A DNA stretch of 64,000 nt, taken from the NCBI GenBank assembly GCA_963766725.1, contig CAVYBK010000006.1, forward strand, positions 372,001 through 436,000, given 5' to 3'. The stretch comes from DATEOR01 sp963766725. Its GTDB lineage: Bacteria; Actinomycetota; Thermoleophilia; Gaiellales; Gaiellaceae. Shown here piece by piece: positions 36,995-44,851 of this stretch (position 1 is its first letter; each line of letters starts with the position of its first letter). Under the pieces are notes generated by a model. It ran no database searches. It was not told the DNA's origin and worked only from the letters and a program-made list of their open reading frames with translations. The translations under genes and the position numbers were made by a program.

Positions 36995-37749
36995 GCGTCC
37001 ACTCGCGTGTGCTCCTCCTCGGGGATGAGCTTCACCACGAAGTACAGGATCGCGGCGAGGAAGACGAGCGCCTGCTCGACGTTCATGAGGATTCCGCCGA
37101 AGTTCTGGTCCCGCACGGCGGACATCCCCCAGAGGCGCGGCGCGTCTGCGTAGAAGTCGTAGAACGGCGTCGAGGCGAAGGTGAGCCCGAGCCCGAGGAA
37201 CGTCGCGCCGACGAACGCCGCTCCGAGATAGCCGATCTTGATGGGCGCCCCGATGTCGGCCGGCTCGTCGGCGAGCACGGGCCACCAGAAGACGAAGCCG
37301 ATGGCGATGAGCAGCAGGTGCTCGATGTTGAGCGTCCACGCGTGCTCGAGCGCGAAGTCGTAGAAGAGCGCCAGGTGGATCGCGTACCAGCCGACGAGCC
37401 AGACCGGCAATGCGATCCGCGGGCGCGTGAGGACGGCGAACGGCTTCCCGCCGGCACGGGCGACCGAGGCGCGCATCGCCGGAGTCAGCCCGAGGATGAG
37501 GAGGGGCGGCGCCCAGTCGGCGATCATCACGTTCTGGAGCAGGTGGAAGAGGAGGAGGTAATTGGCGGCGATCGTCTCCAGGGGCGAGTTGAGCGCGCCG
37601 GCGATCAGCAGGAGGCCGACCGAGAAGAGGACGATCCGCCAGAGCGGGGGCCGCTCGGCCCGTGCAACACGGAAGTAGAGGACTGCCGCCACCGCCGCGA
37701 GCGCCAGAAACAGCGGCTCGAAGGTGAACGAGGAGGGCGCGGGGCTCAC
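36991..37749 (-). CDS. CtaG-like cytochrome c oxidase assembly membrane protein (copy 1)
   Basis: A 252-residue polytopic protein of the caa3-type CtaG (DUF1404/Caa3_CtaG) family, which is linked to copper-dependent maturation of cytochrome oxidase. About seven membrane helices alternate with conserved His residues, for example LLFHLLQNVMIADWAPPLL near 68 and LNIEHLLLIAIGF near 140. The GTG overlaps the stop of copy 2 (GTGA), implying coupling. Metal binding is inferred from family position and the His spacing. Copies 1 and 2 are recognisably paralogous, for example HxLQxVxIxDxA in both. Confidence 0.82.
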   Translation of the reverse strand: MSPAPSSFTFEPLFLALAAVAAVLYFRVARAERPPLWRIVLFSVGLLLIAGALNSPLETIAANYLLLFHLLQNVMIADWAPPLLILGLTPAMRASVARAGGKPFAVLTRPRIALPVWLVGWYAIHLALFYDFALEHAWTLNIEHLLLIAIGFVFWWPVLADEPADIGAPIKIGYLGAAFVGATFLGLGLTFASTPFYDFYADAPRLWGMSAVRDQNFGGILMNVEQALVFLAAILYFVVKLIPEEEHTRVDA

Positions 37750-38603
37750 GCCGCGACGCGCCGGTCGTCCTCGGCGGGACGGAAGAGCCGGCGGTGCTGG
37801 GCGATGAGCGTGAGGGCGACGAACGTCCCGAGCGTGAGGAGCTGCTCGCCCATCATCACGAGGCCGGCGAGCCGCTGGTCCTCGAGCGGGGAGAGCCCCC
37901 AGAGCCGCTCCGGCTGGTCAGCGTAGCTCCCGTACAGTGGCCGCATGGCGAAGATGAGGACGTCGGCGAGGATCTGCCCGGCGGCGAAGAGCCCGACCGC
38001 GAGGGCGAGCTTTCCGGCGAGGCCCAGCTCGCGGCGGCGGGCGGGGTCGACGAGCTGGATCCACACGAGCATCCCGACGACGACGAACGAGAGGTGCTCG
38101 ATGTCGTGCACGACCTGGTGCGTGAGCGTGTAGTCGTAGGCCGCGGGCACGTGCCAGGCCGCGATGACGACCGCCCAGAGCACGAACGCGACCTTCGGGT
38201 TGAGCAGGAAGCGGAGGCCCGAGCGGAGCCAGCCCAGCCGCGCGAGGCGGCCGAGCACCGCGGAGGGGATCAGGAAGAAGGTCAACGGCCCTCTGAGCGC
38301 CACGACTGCGAGCGCCACCGCGAGGTCTCCGATGATCACGTGCTGGAGCATGTGCGCGGAGAGCAGGTACTCCTCGCCGATGTAGTCGAGCGGCGAGACC
38401 AGCGCCAGCGTCCCGAGCGTCACGGCGAGCGCGAAGAGCGCGGCGCGGTCCCAGCCCGCATGGTCCTTCCGACCCCGCCGCCGAAGCCGGACGAACGCCT
38501 GCCCGAACAGCGCCAGCGCGAACGCAGCGCCCGCCAGGACGGCGACCGGCGTCTCCCAGGCGGAGGCGATTGTCTCGTGATGGCCGGTGTGCGCGAGGAT
38601 CAA
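37746..38603 (-). CDS. CtaG-like cytochrome c oxidase assembly membrane protein (copy 2)
   Basis: The second tandem copy, 285 residues from TTG 38603, overlapping the stop of the upstream gene by TTGA. It has an AHTGHH start, HMLQHVIIGDLAVAL near residue 90 matching HLLQNVMIADWA of copy 1, and HDIEHLSFVVVGMLV near 175. About seven membrane helices. His-rich N-terminus suggests metal contact. Tandem CtaG pairs make a two-subunit or duplicated assembly factor plausible; the family assignment is knowledge, the copper role is inference for this organism. Confidence 0.82.
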   Translation of the reverse strand: MILAHTGHHETIASAWETPVAVLAGAAFALALFGQAFVRLRRRGRKDHAGWDRAALFALAVTLGTLALVSPLDYIGEEYLLSAHMLQHVIIGDLAVALAVVALRGPLTFFLIPSAVLGRLARLGWLRSGLRFLLNPKVAFVLWAVVIAAWHVPAAYDYTLTHQVVHDIEHLSFVVVGMLVWIQLVDPARRRELGLAGKLALAVGLFAAGQILADVLIFAMRPLYGSYADQPERLWGLSPLEDQRLAGLVMMGEQLLTLGTFVALTLIAQHRRLFRPAEDDRRVAA

Positions 38604-40081
38604 GGAGCCGCGAGCACCTGGCCCAGCACCCAGAGCCCAGTGAAGGTGTACCCCACCATCAGGAGTATGAGCGGGACCTGCGCCATCACGGCGCGGCGCG
38701 CGTTCACGTGCACGCCGAGCGAGACGCGGTGGGCCTCGAACACGGCGACGACATGGCCCCAGACGATCAGGGCGACCTGGATGTACCAGACGAGCGAGCC
38801 GGGCACTCCCGTCCACGGCGTCGCATCCGGAACCCACTCGCGCCCGAAGGGATCGGCCACCGCGGCCCACGTGAACTGGCTCGCGTAGATCAGGTAGAGG
38901 AAGTAGTGCGAGACGAAGTACACGGCCGCGATCGGGATCAGCGTGGGCGCGTAGCGGCGCGCGGCATCGGTGACCGAGGTCGCTTCGAGCCGGGATACGG
39001 CCGTGACGACGAGGAGGAACGCGATCGCGAACGCGCCGACGACCGCGACCATGATGAGCGAGTCGAGCAGAGTCTCGTGAAGGGCCAGCCAGGTCGAGCG
39101 GTCGAGAAACCAGCTCTCGAGATCGACGTACTTCTGCGTCTGGGAGAAGCCGTCGTAGACGACCGTCGCGAGCAGCGCGAGCACGAAGGTGCCGCCTCCC
39201 GTGCCGAGCGTCGGCTCGCGCCGCACTCCCGAGCCGTAGGTCCGAAGACGCATGCCGCGGTCTTCCGGATCGGCGTCGAGCCAGCAGGACGGGCAGTTGA
39301 CGCGCTCCTCCTCGACGCAGCGGTTCGCCCGGCAGACGCCGGCCGGGCGGCGCACGAAGAGCTCGACCGGGGCGAAGCGCGCGAGCGTCCGCGCGACGAC
39401 GGTGAAGAGCTCGCCGCGGGCCAGCCAGACCTCCGTCCCGAACACGGCCATCGCGACCAGCTGGAGTGCGACGTAGGCGAGGATGATGACCGTGAGGGTG
39501 AGTGGATCCTTGGCCTGGTCCCAGACGAGCTCCATCCAGCTCCAGAGGAGGACGAGGGCAATCGCCGGCCAGAGGCCGAGCCGCTCTGGATAGCGGACGG
39601 CGCCCGCGCCGCGGAAGGCGAGGGCGCGCTCGAGCGCCCTGCCGGCGGCCGAGAGCGGGCTGACGAAGTCCCACGCGTTTCCCACGAGCGCGGTCACGAT
39701 CCCGAGCCCGACCCAGAAGTCGACCCAGACGACGATCGTGGCCGGGTTCTCGAAGAAGTCCTTCGGCCCGAAGAGCCCGCCGACGAGGACGTCGATGAGG
39801 GCGAGCGTGAAGACGACGAGCCCGATCGTCCCGAGGTGCAGCCGCCGGATCGAGCCGTAGAAGTCGCCGCCCGCCCACGAGGTGTTCGAGCGCACGGCGA
39901 ACATCGCCGCGGGGGCCGAGGCGAGCACCGCCACGCCCGCCGCGAGGGCGAAGAGCCAGATCGGAAGCGGGAAGCGGTAGTCGATCCCCGACACCGCGTG
40001 AGCCGAGGCCGCGGCGGGCACGGCCAGAGAGACCGCGACCAAGGAAAGGAGGGCGAGACCTGTCCTGCGAGCGCGTCGCAT
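38600..40081 (-). CDS. Multi-pass membrane protein with four-Cys cytosolic-type loop, linked to CtaG pair
   Basis: A 493-residue protein with a signal-like N-terminus (TGLALLSLVAVSLAVPAAA ending at ASAHA) and about 10-12 membrane helices. I do not know its name. Between helices lies a hydrophilic loop with C-x4-C-x7-C-x2-C (CRANRCVEEERVNCPSCW; near residue 272), a possible metal-binding knuckle. The mature N-terminus (SAHAVSGIDYRFPLPIWLFA) resembles copper-linked actinobacterial membrane proteins. It is first in a three-gene overlapping unit with the two CtaG copies. Oxidase or copper assembly is inferred from context only. Confidence 0.7.
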   Translation of the reverse strand: MRRARRTGLALLSLVAVSLAVPAAASAHAVSGIDYRFPLPIWLFALAAGVAVLASAPAAMFAVRSNTSWAGGDFYGSIRRLHLGTIGLVVFTLALIDVLVGGLFGPKDFFENPATIVVWVDFWVGLGIVTALVGNAWDFVSPLSAAGRALERALAFRGAGAVRYPERLGLWPAIALVLLWSWMELVWDQAKDPLTLTVIILAYVALQLVAMAVFGTEVWLARGELFTVVARTLARFAPVELFVRRPAGVCRANRCVEEERVNCPSCWLDADPEDRGMRLRTYGSGVRREPTLGTGGGTFVLALLATVVYDGFSQTQKYVDLESWFLDRSTWLALHETLLDSLIMVAVVGAFAIAFLLVVTAVSRLEATSVTDAARRYAPTLIPIAAVYFVSHYFLYLIYASQFTWAAVADPFGREWVPDATPWTGVPGSLVWYIQVALIVWGHVVAVFEAHRVSLGVHVNARRAVMAQVPLILLMVGYTFTGLWVLGQVLAAP

Positions 40082-40106
40082 CGCTACATGGATGGTCTCA
40101 TAAGTA

Positions 40107-40180
40107 TCGGGGTGCCCGGATTTGAACCGGGGACCTCGCCGACCCGAACGGCGCGCGCTACCAGGCTGCGCTACACCCCG
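40107..40180 (-). tRNA. tRNA-Pro (CGG)
   Basis: The 74-base minus-strand sequence folds fully. The acceptor stem is CGGGGTG/CACCCCG with discriminator A. The D-stem is GCGC/GCGC with AGCCTGGTA loop. The anticodon stem is CGCCG/CGGCG with loop TTCGGGT (anticodon CGG). The T-stem is CCCGG/CCGGG with TTCAAAT. No CCA is encoded. The anticodon CGG reads CCG, a Pro codon common in high-GC genomes. It lies 25 bases upstream of the membrane-protein start and 21 bases from the Nif3 gene on the opposite strand. Confidence 0.97.
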
Positions 40181-40189
40181 AGGCTCGCA

Positions 40190-40195
40190 TAGCGT
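40190..40195 (+). promoter_or_regulatory. Putative leaderless -10 box for the Nif3-like gene
   Basis: TAGCGT lies 6 bases before ATG 40202, between the divergent tRNA-Pro and the Nif3-like gene. It fits TANNNT and no RBS is visible. Confidence 0.4.
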
Positions 40196-40201
40196 ATCGG
40201 A

Positions 40202-40945
40202 ATGGCTTCCCGCGACGAGCTCCTGGCCTTTGCGGCCGAGTACCTCGAGCTCGACACCTATCCCGACTACGGGCCGATGGGCCTGCAGGTCGTCGGCGCA
40301 GAGGAAGTCGCCAAGGTCGCCTGCGGCGTCTCTGCTTCCCGTGACCTCTTCGTCGGAGCTGCCGAGGCCGGCGCGCAGCTCGTGCTCGCCCACCACGGGC
40401 TCTTCTGGGACAAGGACTCGCGCGTCGTCGACCGCGTCCTGCGCGGCCGCCTGAAGGCGCTCTTCGATTACGACCTCACCCTCGCGGCCTACCATCTCGC
40501 GCTCGACGCGCACCCCGAGATCGGGAACAACGCTCTCCTCGCCGCCGAGCTCGGGGTCGAGACCGAGCGAAGGTTCACTCCCTGGGGCTACGGCGGGAAG
40601 CTTGCTGCGCCCGTCCCCATGAGCGACTTCTCCACCCTCGTGCAGGAGAAGCTCGAGCGCATGCCTCTGGTCTTCTCGTACGGGCCCGAGGAGATCGAGC
40701 GCGTTGCCGTGCTGACGGGTGGAGCGGCCCGCTACGTCGAGCAGGCCGCCGCGGAGGGCTACCACTGCTTCGTGACCGGCGAGGCCGACGAGCCGACGAA
40801 GCACGCCGCGAAGGAGGCCGGCATCCACTTCGTCGCGGGCGGCCACTACGCCACCGAGACGCTAGGCGTCCGCGCGCTCGCCGCGAAGCTGGCGGACGAG
40901 TTCGGTCTCCAGTGGGAGTTCGTCGACCTCCCCAACCCCGTCTAG
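40202..40945 (+). CDS. Nif3-like dinuclear metal-centre protein
   Basis: Nif3/YqfO proteins form a toroidal hexamer with two metal ions; the biochemical role is unsettled. The 247-residue protein has GPMGLQVVGAEEV near residue 24, the metal-binding QLVLAHHGLFWDK near 60 with paired His, and the late metal site YHCFVTGEADEPTKHAAKE and FVAGGHYATETLGV near 210. It lacks the inserted PII-like domain of the longer YqfO forms. Its 3' end overlaps the hydrolase gene by 84 bases. Confidence 0.88.
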   Translation: MASRDELLAFAAEYLELDTYPDYGPMGLQVVGAEEVAKVACGVSASRDLFVGAAEAGAQLVLAHHGLFWDKDSRVVDRVLRGRLKALFDYDLTLAAYHLALDAHPEIGNNALLAAELGVETERRFTPWGYGGKLAAPVPMSDFSTLVQEKLERMPLVFSYGPEEIERVAVLTGGAARYVEQAAAEGYHCFVTGEADEPTKHAAKEAGIHFVAGGHYATETLGVRALAAKLADEFGLQWEFVDLPNPV

Positions 40946-41800
40946 AAAGCCTTCGAGAAGCGCCGCGCACGGCTCGGCGAGCTCGCCGACCACGAGATGC
41001 CCGGCCGCGGGCAGGACGCGGATCGGCGCCCTGAGCCGCCGCGCGTACTCGAAACCGTCTCCGAGGGGCACGAGCCGGTCGCGCGCGCCCCAGACGAGAA
41101 AGGCTGGGCAGCGGACGCGGTCGAGGTCGGGACGGGGGTCGTCTCGGAGCAGGGCGCGGCCTGCGCTGCCGACGTCGGTGTGCTGCGAGGGGCCTTCGAG
41201 GAAGCCGAGGACCGCGTCGGGATCGAGCGACTCGGGATCGACCGCCCCCCACAGGCCGAAGGGCAGCCAACGAAGCCTCGGCCGGCGCGCGAAGGTGCCC
41301 CGGAACCGCGTCATCACCTGCGCAGGGCGAATGGCTGCGGTGATGGCAAGCCAGATCTCCGCGCGGCGCGTGGTCGAGACAATGCCCGCCGGCGCGACCA
41401 GCGCGAGCGCGGTCACGTCGTCGGGCTCCTCGACGGCCAGCCGAAGCGCGACGACGCCGCCCATGGAGTAGCCGAGGACGGCGCCGGGCAGCATTCCCTC
41501 GAGCTCGGCGACCTTGTGGACGTGGCGCGAGTAGGTGGCGATGCCCTCCGCGTGCTCGAACGGCGCGGAGAGGCCGTGGCCCGGCAGGTCGGGGATGAGA
41601 ACGCGCCGCCTCCGGGCGAGGATCGGCGCGAGCTTCGTGAAGTTGACCGCGGCACCCCCGAGCCCGTGGACCATGGTGAGCGGCGGCCCCTCGCCGCCGA
41701 GGAAGTAGCGCGTTCGGACGCCGTCGATTTCCGCAAAATGCGGGCGGAATCCCGGAAGAAGCGTTGCCTCGCTCACGAAGGAAAAGTATCCTTCGTGCAT
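40862..41800 (-). CDS. Alpha/beta-hydrolase fold protein
   Basis: A 312-residue hydrolase from ATG 41800 (an internal GTG 41776 is an alternative). It has the oxyanion loop MVHGLGG near residue 43, nucleophile elbow VLGYSMGGVVALRLA near 105 (Ser in GYSMG), the catalytic-Asp region WGARDRLVPLGDG near 240 and His in AAGHLVVGE near 266. Substrate is unknown. The C-terminal 28 residues read across the Nif3-like gene in antisense, so the real stop may be earlier. Its 5' end shares sequence with the plus-strand leader of the small HTH-like gene. Confidence 0.82.
   Translation of the reverse strand: MHEGYFSFVSEATLLPGFRPHFAEIDGVRTRYFLGGEGPPLTMVHGLGGAAVNFTKLAPILARRRRVLIPDLPGHGLSAPFEHAEGIATYSRHVHKVAELEGMLPGAVLGYSMGGVVALRLAVEEPDDVTALALVAPAGIVSTTRRAEIWLAITAAIRPAQVMTRFRGTFARRPRLRWLPFGLWGAVDPESLDPDAVLGFLEGPSQHTDVGSAGRALLRDDPRPDLDRVRCPAFLVWGARDRLVPLGDGFEYARRLRAPIRVLPAAGHLVVGELAEPCAALLEGFLDGVGEVDELPLETELVRQLRGERADA
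41776..41795 (+). promoter_or_regulatory. Inverted repeat overlapping a -10 box (operator candidate)
   Basis: A perfect 7-base inverted repeat, CGAAGGA (41776-41782) and TCCTTCG (41789-41795), brackets a 6-base spacer. TATCCT at 41787-41792 fits TANNNT and lies 6 bases before the nine-codon leader ORF at 41799. A protein binding the repeat would cover the promoter. Confidence 0.5.
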
Positions 41801-41828
41801 GGACTTGGAAGGGGTGCGGAGCCTTTGA
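41799..41828 (+). other. Putative nine-codon leader peptide ORF
   Basis: ATG 41799 to TGA 41826-41828 encodes nine residues (MDLEGVRSL). It starts 6 bases after a TANNNT box, so it would be leaderless. Its two Leu codons, TTG and CTT, are both rare in high-GC genomes. The stop lies within the loop of the first hairpin of the downstream attenuator-like fold, as needed for ribosome-coupled control. Confidence 0.4.
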
Positions 41829-41894
41829 GCCGCTCCGCTCACATGGAAGGACTGACCTAGCCCGCCCGGCCGCGCGCCGTGAGCGGGCTTTCTT
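41816..41894 (+). promoter_or_regulatory. Attenuator-like leader: hairpin, antiterminator and terminator stems
   Basis: Three pairings compete in the 92 bases before the small gene. Stem A:B pairs GCGGAG (41816-41821) with CTCCGC (41833-41838). Antiterminator B:D pairs CCGCTCAC (41835-41842) with GTGAGCGG (41879-41886), 8 perfect base pairs. Terminator C:D pairs AGCCCGC (41859-41865) with GCGGGCT (41883-41889), an inner CGGC/GCCG, then a TTTCTT tract (41889-41894). B:D excludes both A:B and C:D. This is the classical attenuator layout. Chance pairing in GC-rich DNA must be ruled out by comparative alignment. Confidence 0.5.
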
Positions 41895-41920
41895 GTGGGT
41901 AAGGATCGAAAGGAGACGTC

Positions 41921-42094
41921 GTGGCAAATCACCTAACGCCTGAGGAGCTGTCGAAGGAGCTGGGTCTCGATCGAGACGAGGTCATCCGGGTCTGCATCGA
42001 GGAGGCCATCCCGATCTACCAGGGCAAGATCGACAAGAGCCTCTTCCAGGCTCAGCTCGAGGCGTCGGGTGCAAGCCGGGCGTCTGCCGCCTAA
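41921..42094 (+). CDS. 57-residue HTH-like small protein
   Basis: The small frame starts at GTG 41921, with AAAGGAG ending 5 bases upstream, and ends at TAA. The N-terminal half, LTPEELSKELGLDRDEVIRV, looks like a helix-turn-helix of the excisionase or MerR type. It is followed by IPIYQGKIDKSLFQAQLEAS, which looks like a wing and last helix. A DNA-binding regulator is plausible, but no family name is secure. It sits behind the attenuator-like leader and may control it or the inverted repeat. The protein is too short for standard gene finders with a 60-residue cut-off. Confidence 0.7.
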   Translation: MANHLTPEELSKELGLDRDEVIRVCIEEAIPIYQGKIDKSLFQAQLEASGASRASAA

Positions 42095-42335
42095 CGACCA
42101 TCGGCCCGATGCACCCTCCGGCGCGCCCGACTCCGCGGGAGCCGCACGGGCGATCGTCGCGATTCTCGAAACTCGCGACCTCGATTCCGTTGATGCCGCG
42201 GTCGCGGCGGACTATGTCGACCACCAGGGTCTCGGGCGAACGCGAGATCCGGGCCTCGACCTGCTCCGGTTCGTCGATGGCCGGCTCGCGGAGCACTGGG
42301 GAGCTGAGCTTCCGAAGGCCCGAGCTAGGCGCTAG
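42069..42335 (+). pseudogene. Truncated SnoaL-like (polyketide-cyclase fold) remnant
   Basis: In this 88-codon frame the N-terminal part, LETRDLDSVDAAVAADYVDHQG, and the C-terminal part, LLRFVDGRLAEHWGAE, match the two ends of SnoaL-like ester cyclases. About 50 residues that normally lie between them are missing. The frame overlaps the 3' end of the HTH-like gene and has no RBS. It looks like an internally deleted relic. The rest of the 300-base stretch between the HTH-like gene and Ku shows no other signal. Confidence 0.4.
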
Positions 42336-42394
42336 CCCGCCTGGGCGAGACAAAGCCGGGATTTGCCGGGCGAAAGCCGCCGCCATCCAGGCGG

Positions 42395-43237
42395 TCAGCG
42401 AGCGGCGGCGCGCTTCTTGGCCGGAGCCTTCTTGGCCTTCGGCTTCGCCGCCGACGGCTTGTCCTTCCGCGCCTGGGCGACGCTCTGCTTGAGCGCCTCC
42501 ATGAGATCGACCACGGGCGCCTCCTTGGCGGGCTCGGGAGCGACGATCTCCTTGCCCTCGAGCTTGGCCTCCAGCATGGCGCGGAGGTCGTTCCGGTACT
42601 CGTTCTGGTACTCCTCGGGGTCGAAGTCCCCGACCAGGCTCTCGACGAGCTGCCGAGCCATGTCGAGCTCCGGGCCCTTGACGTCGATCTCGCCCACGGA
42701 GGCGTCGATCTCCTCACGAGCACGGACGTCTTCGGCGTAATAAAGGGTCTCGAGCGCGAGCGAGTCGCCGAGCGGGCGAATGAGGCAGAGGTTCTCCTTG
42801 CCCCAGAGCACGAACTTGCCGACCGCGGCCATCTTTGCGTCCTGCATGGCCCGCAGAAGTAGGACGTACGGACGCCTCTGCGCCTCGGCGTCGGCCGGCG
42901 CGAGGTAGTAGGCGCGGTCGAAGTAGATGGGGTCGACCTGCTCGATCGGGACGAAGCGGAGGATGTCGATCGACTGCGAGCGCTGGAGCGCGACCGCCTC
43001 GAGGTCGGATTCCTCGACCATGACGAACTGGCCCTTGGCGAACTCCCAGCCCTTGACGAGCTCGTCGGCCTCGACATCGCGCTCGTGGAACGGGCAATAG
43101 CGCTTCTGCTTGATCGGCGTTCCGCACTCGCGGTGGAGGGTGCGGAAGGACGTGTCCTTGCGCTGCTGGGCGACCGCCAACCCGATCGGGATGTTGACGA
43201 GGCCGAAGTTGATGGATCCGTTCCAGATAGTGCGCAT
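42395..43237 (-). CDS. ku: Ku homodimer DNA end-binding protein
   Basis: Bacterial Ku binds double-strand breaks and recruits LigD for end joining. The 280-residue protein starts at ATG 43237 (MRTIWNGSINFGLVNIPI is the family start). It has the Ku core block VEADELVKGWEF near residue 60, LRFVPIEQVDPIYFDRAYYL near 97, and a C-terminal Lys/Ala-rich tail (KPKAKKAPAKKRAAAR) that binds DNA. No LigD gene is adjacent, so the partner ligase lies elsewhere or is absent from this window. Confidence 0.94.
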   Translation of the reverse strand: MRTIWNGSINFGLVNIPIGLAVAQQRKDTSFRTLHRECGTPIKQKRYCPFHERDVEADELVKGWEFAKGQFVMVEESDLEAVALQRSQSIDILRFVPIEQVDPIYFDRAYYLAPADAEAQRRPYVLLLRAMQDAKMAAVGKFVLWGKENLCLIRPLGDSLALETLYYAEDVRAREEIDASVGEIDVKGPELDMARQLVESLVGDFDPEEYQNEYRNDLRAMLEAKLEGKEIVAPEPAKEAPVVDLMEALKQSVAQARKDKPSAAKPKAKKAPAKKRAAAR

Positions 43238-43336
43238 AGGTGTCAAAGCCTAGCCGAGGGGCCTCCTACATTCTCCGCCCCGCGCCGCAACCCTCCCTCG
43301 CGCTCGACCGTTAAACCACAGGCGGGCGAACAAGGA

Positions 43337-43748
43337 GTGGCAACACTGTTTTCAAGGACGAAAGAGAGGGTCGTCCGGCTCAGGCTCCGCAACGAACCCG
43401 GGGCCACGTCGAAGCTGCGACGGGCGGTCGACCGTGTCGCGCGGGCGAGCGGCCTCGCAGCAGACGCCACGTTCGACCTCAGAGCTGGCGGCAACGGAGG
43501 CGCTGACGAACGCAGTCAAGGGCGCGCCGGAGGACCACGTCGTGGACGTGGCGATCGAGGGCGGCCACGGGGCTGTGGACGTCGAGGTCACGAACAGCGG
43601 GCGCTTTCGGCCGGAGTTCGGGGTCGAGAGCGCGCTCGAAGCCGAGCGCGGGCGCGGCGTCCCTCTCATGCTCGCGCTCGTAGACGAGGTCGAATTCGCC
43701 TCGGCGAGAGGCCGAACCCGCGTCCGGCTGCGCCGAGTGTCTGCCTAG
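43337..43748 (+). CDS. Anti-sigma-factor-type HATPase (SpoIIAB/RsbW-like), frameshifted
   Basis: A small HATPase_c_2 protein. The N-terminus is read from GTG 43337 as LRLRNEPGATSKLRRAVDRV. After TFDL at about base 43482 the frame moves by one, and the ATP-binding N-box reads EALTNAVKGA, then VTNSGRF (G1-like) and GRGVPLMLALVDEVE (G2). Removing one extra base in CTCAGAG restores about 136 residues. RsbW-like proteins bind and inhibit sigma factors or phosphorylate antagonists. No sigma or antagonist gene is adjacent here. Its stop overlaps the convergent NlpC/P60 gene. Confidence 0.72.
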
Positions 43749-44785
43749 AGCCGGCGGGCCCCGACGTACGTCGAGGCGTACCAGGACTCGGAGAGGCTCG
43801 AGATCTTCACCACGTCGCCGGTGTGCGGCGCGTGGATGAACTGGCCGCCGCCGATGTAGAGGCCGACATGGCCGAGCCCGTTGAAGAAGACGAGGTCGCC
43901 CGGCGCCAGGTTTTCCTTCGAGACAGCGCTGCCGTAGCTGTACTGCATGGCCGCGTTGTGCGGCAGCGAGACGCCGACCTGGGCGAAGACGTACATCGTG
44001 AAACCGGAGCAGTCGAAGCCGCTCGGGCTGGCGCCGCCCCAGACGTAGGGCACGCCGAGGTACTGCATGGCGACCCCCACGACTCCGCTGTAGTGCCCGG
44101 CGGGGTTGCCGCCGAAGTCGTTGGAGACCCTGGTCTCCGCCTGGTTCGCGAGCCGCTGCTGCTGCGCTTGCTCGGCGGCCTGCATCTTCGCGATCTGATC
44201 CTTGATGCTGCCGAGGAGCCGCTGGCGCTCGGCGAGCTGGCTGCGGATCTCATCGCGCTTGGCCGCGCGCTCGGCGACGATGCGCTCCTGCTCGGAGCGC
44301 GCCATGGTCAGCTTCGCCTCGCGCTCCCTGATCTCGGTCCTGAAGCCCCGCACCTCGTTGACGATGCGAGAGTCCTGTTCGGACAGGCGGTTGACCGTAT
44401 CGACGCGGTCGAGCAGGTCGTCCAGGCTCGACGAGCCGAGAAGAACCTCGAGCGTGCTCTCCTCACCTGACGTGTAGAGGGTGACGAGCCTCGCGGAGAG
44501 GGTGGCCTCCGCCTGCTTGTAGTTGGCCTTCGCGACGGCCAGCCGGTTCTCGTTCACGCGAAGGTCGGCCTCGATCGAGTCGAGCTTGATCTGCGCGGCG
44601 TTGTACGTCTCGATCACGTGCTCGAGACTTGCGTCGATGGACTGGATCTGTGCGAGGACCTGCTTGGCCTCCGCCTGTTTCGACTGGACGGACGGGGAGG
44701 CTGCCGCCCCGGCGGCGAAAAATGAGGCCGCTGCGAGGGCGCTGAGTAGCGCGAGAAGGAACGAGTGTCTTGGAGTCGCTCTGAT
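43745..44785 (-). CDS. NlpC/P60 (C40) peptidoglycan hydrolase with coiled-coil stalk, 5' end unresolved
   Basis: A cell-wall endopeptidase. The C-terminal NlpC/P60 domain has the catalytic Cys in WGGASPSGFDCSGFTMYVF, His in GHVGLYIGGGQF, and the motif APGDLVFF. A coiled coil precedes it, with the repeat YTSGEESTLEVLLGSSSLDD shared with the divergent 3D-domain gene. A signal peptide (SFLLALLSALAAASFFAAG) reads in frame upstream of GTG 44617. There is no standard start near 44785, the apparent N-terminus. The frame runs back to GTG 44842, except for an in-frame TAG at 44797-44795. The 5' end is therefore uncertain. Confidence 0.8.
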   Translation of the reverse strand: MRATPRHSFLLALLSALAAASFFAAGAAASPSVQSKQAEAKQVLAQIQSIDASLEHVIETYNAAQIKLDSIEADLRVNENRLAVAKANYKQAEATLSARLVTLYTSGEESTLEVLLGSSSLDDLLDRVDTVNRLSEQDSRIVNEVRGFRTEIREREAKLTMARSEQERIVAERAAKRDEIRSQLAERQRLLGSIKDQIAKMQAAEQAQQQRLANQAETRVSNDFGGNPAGHYSGVVGVAMQYLGVPYVWGGASPSGFDCSGFTMYVFAQVGVSLPHNAAMQYSYGSAVSKENLAPGDLVFFNGLGHVGLYIGGGQFIHAPHTGDVVKISSLSESWYASTYVGARRL

Positions 44786-44851
44786 AAGAACCGCCTAGAC
44801 GGGATCGACGCAAGCGCAGGCTGGGGGACGCGCCGCAGTCACAAGCCGGGC

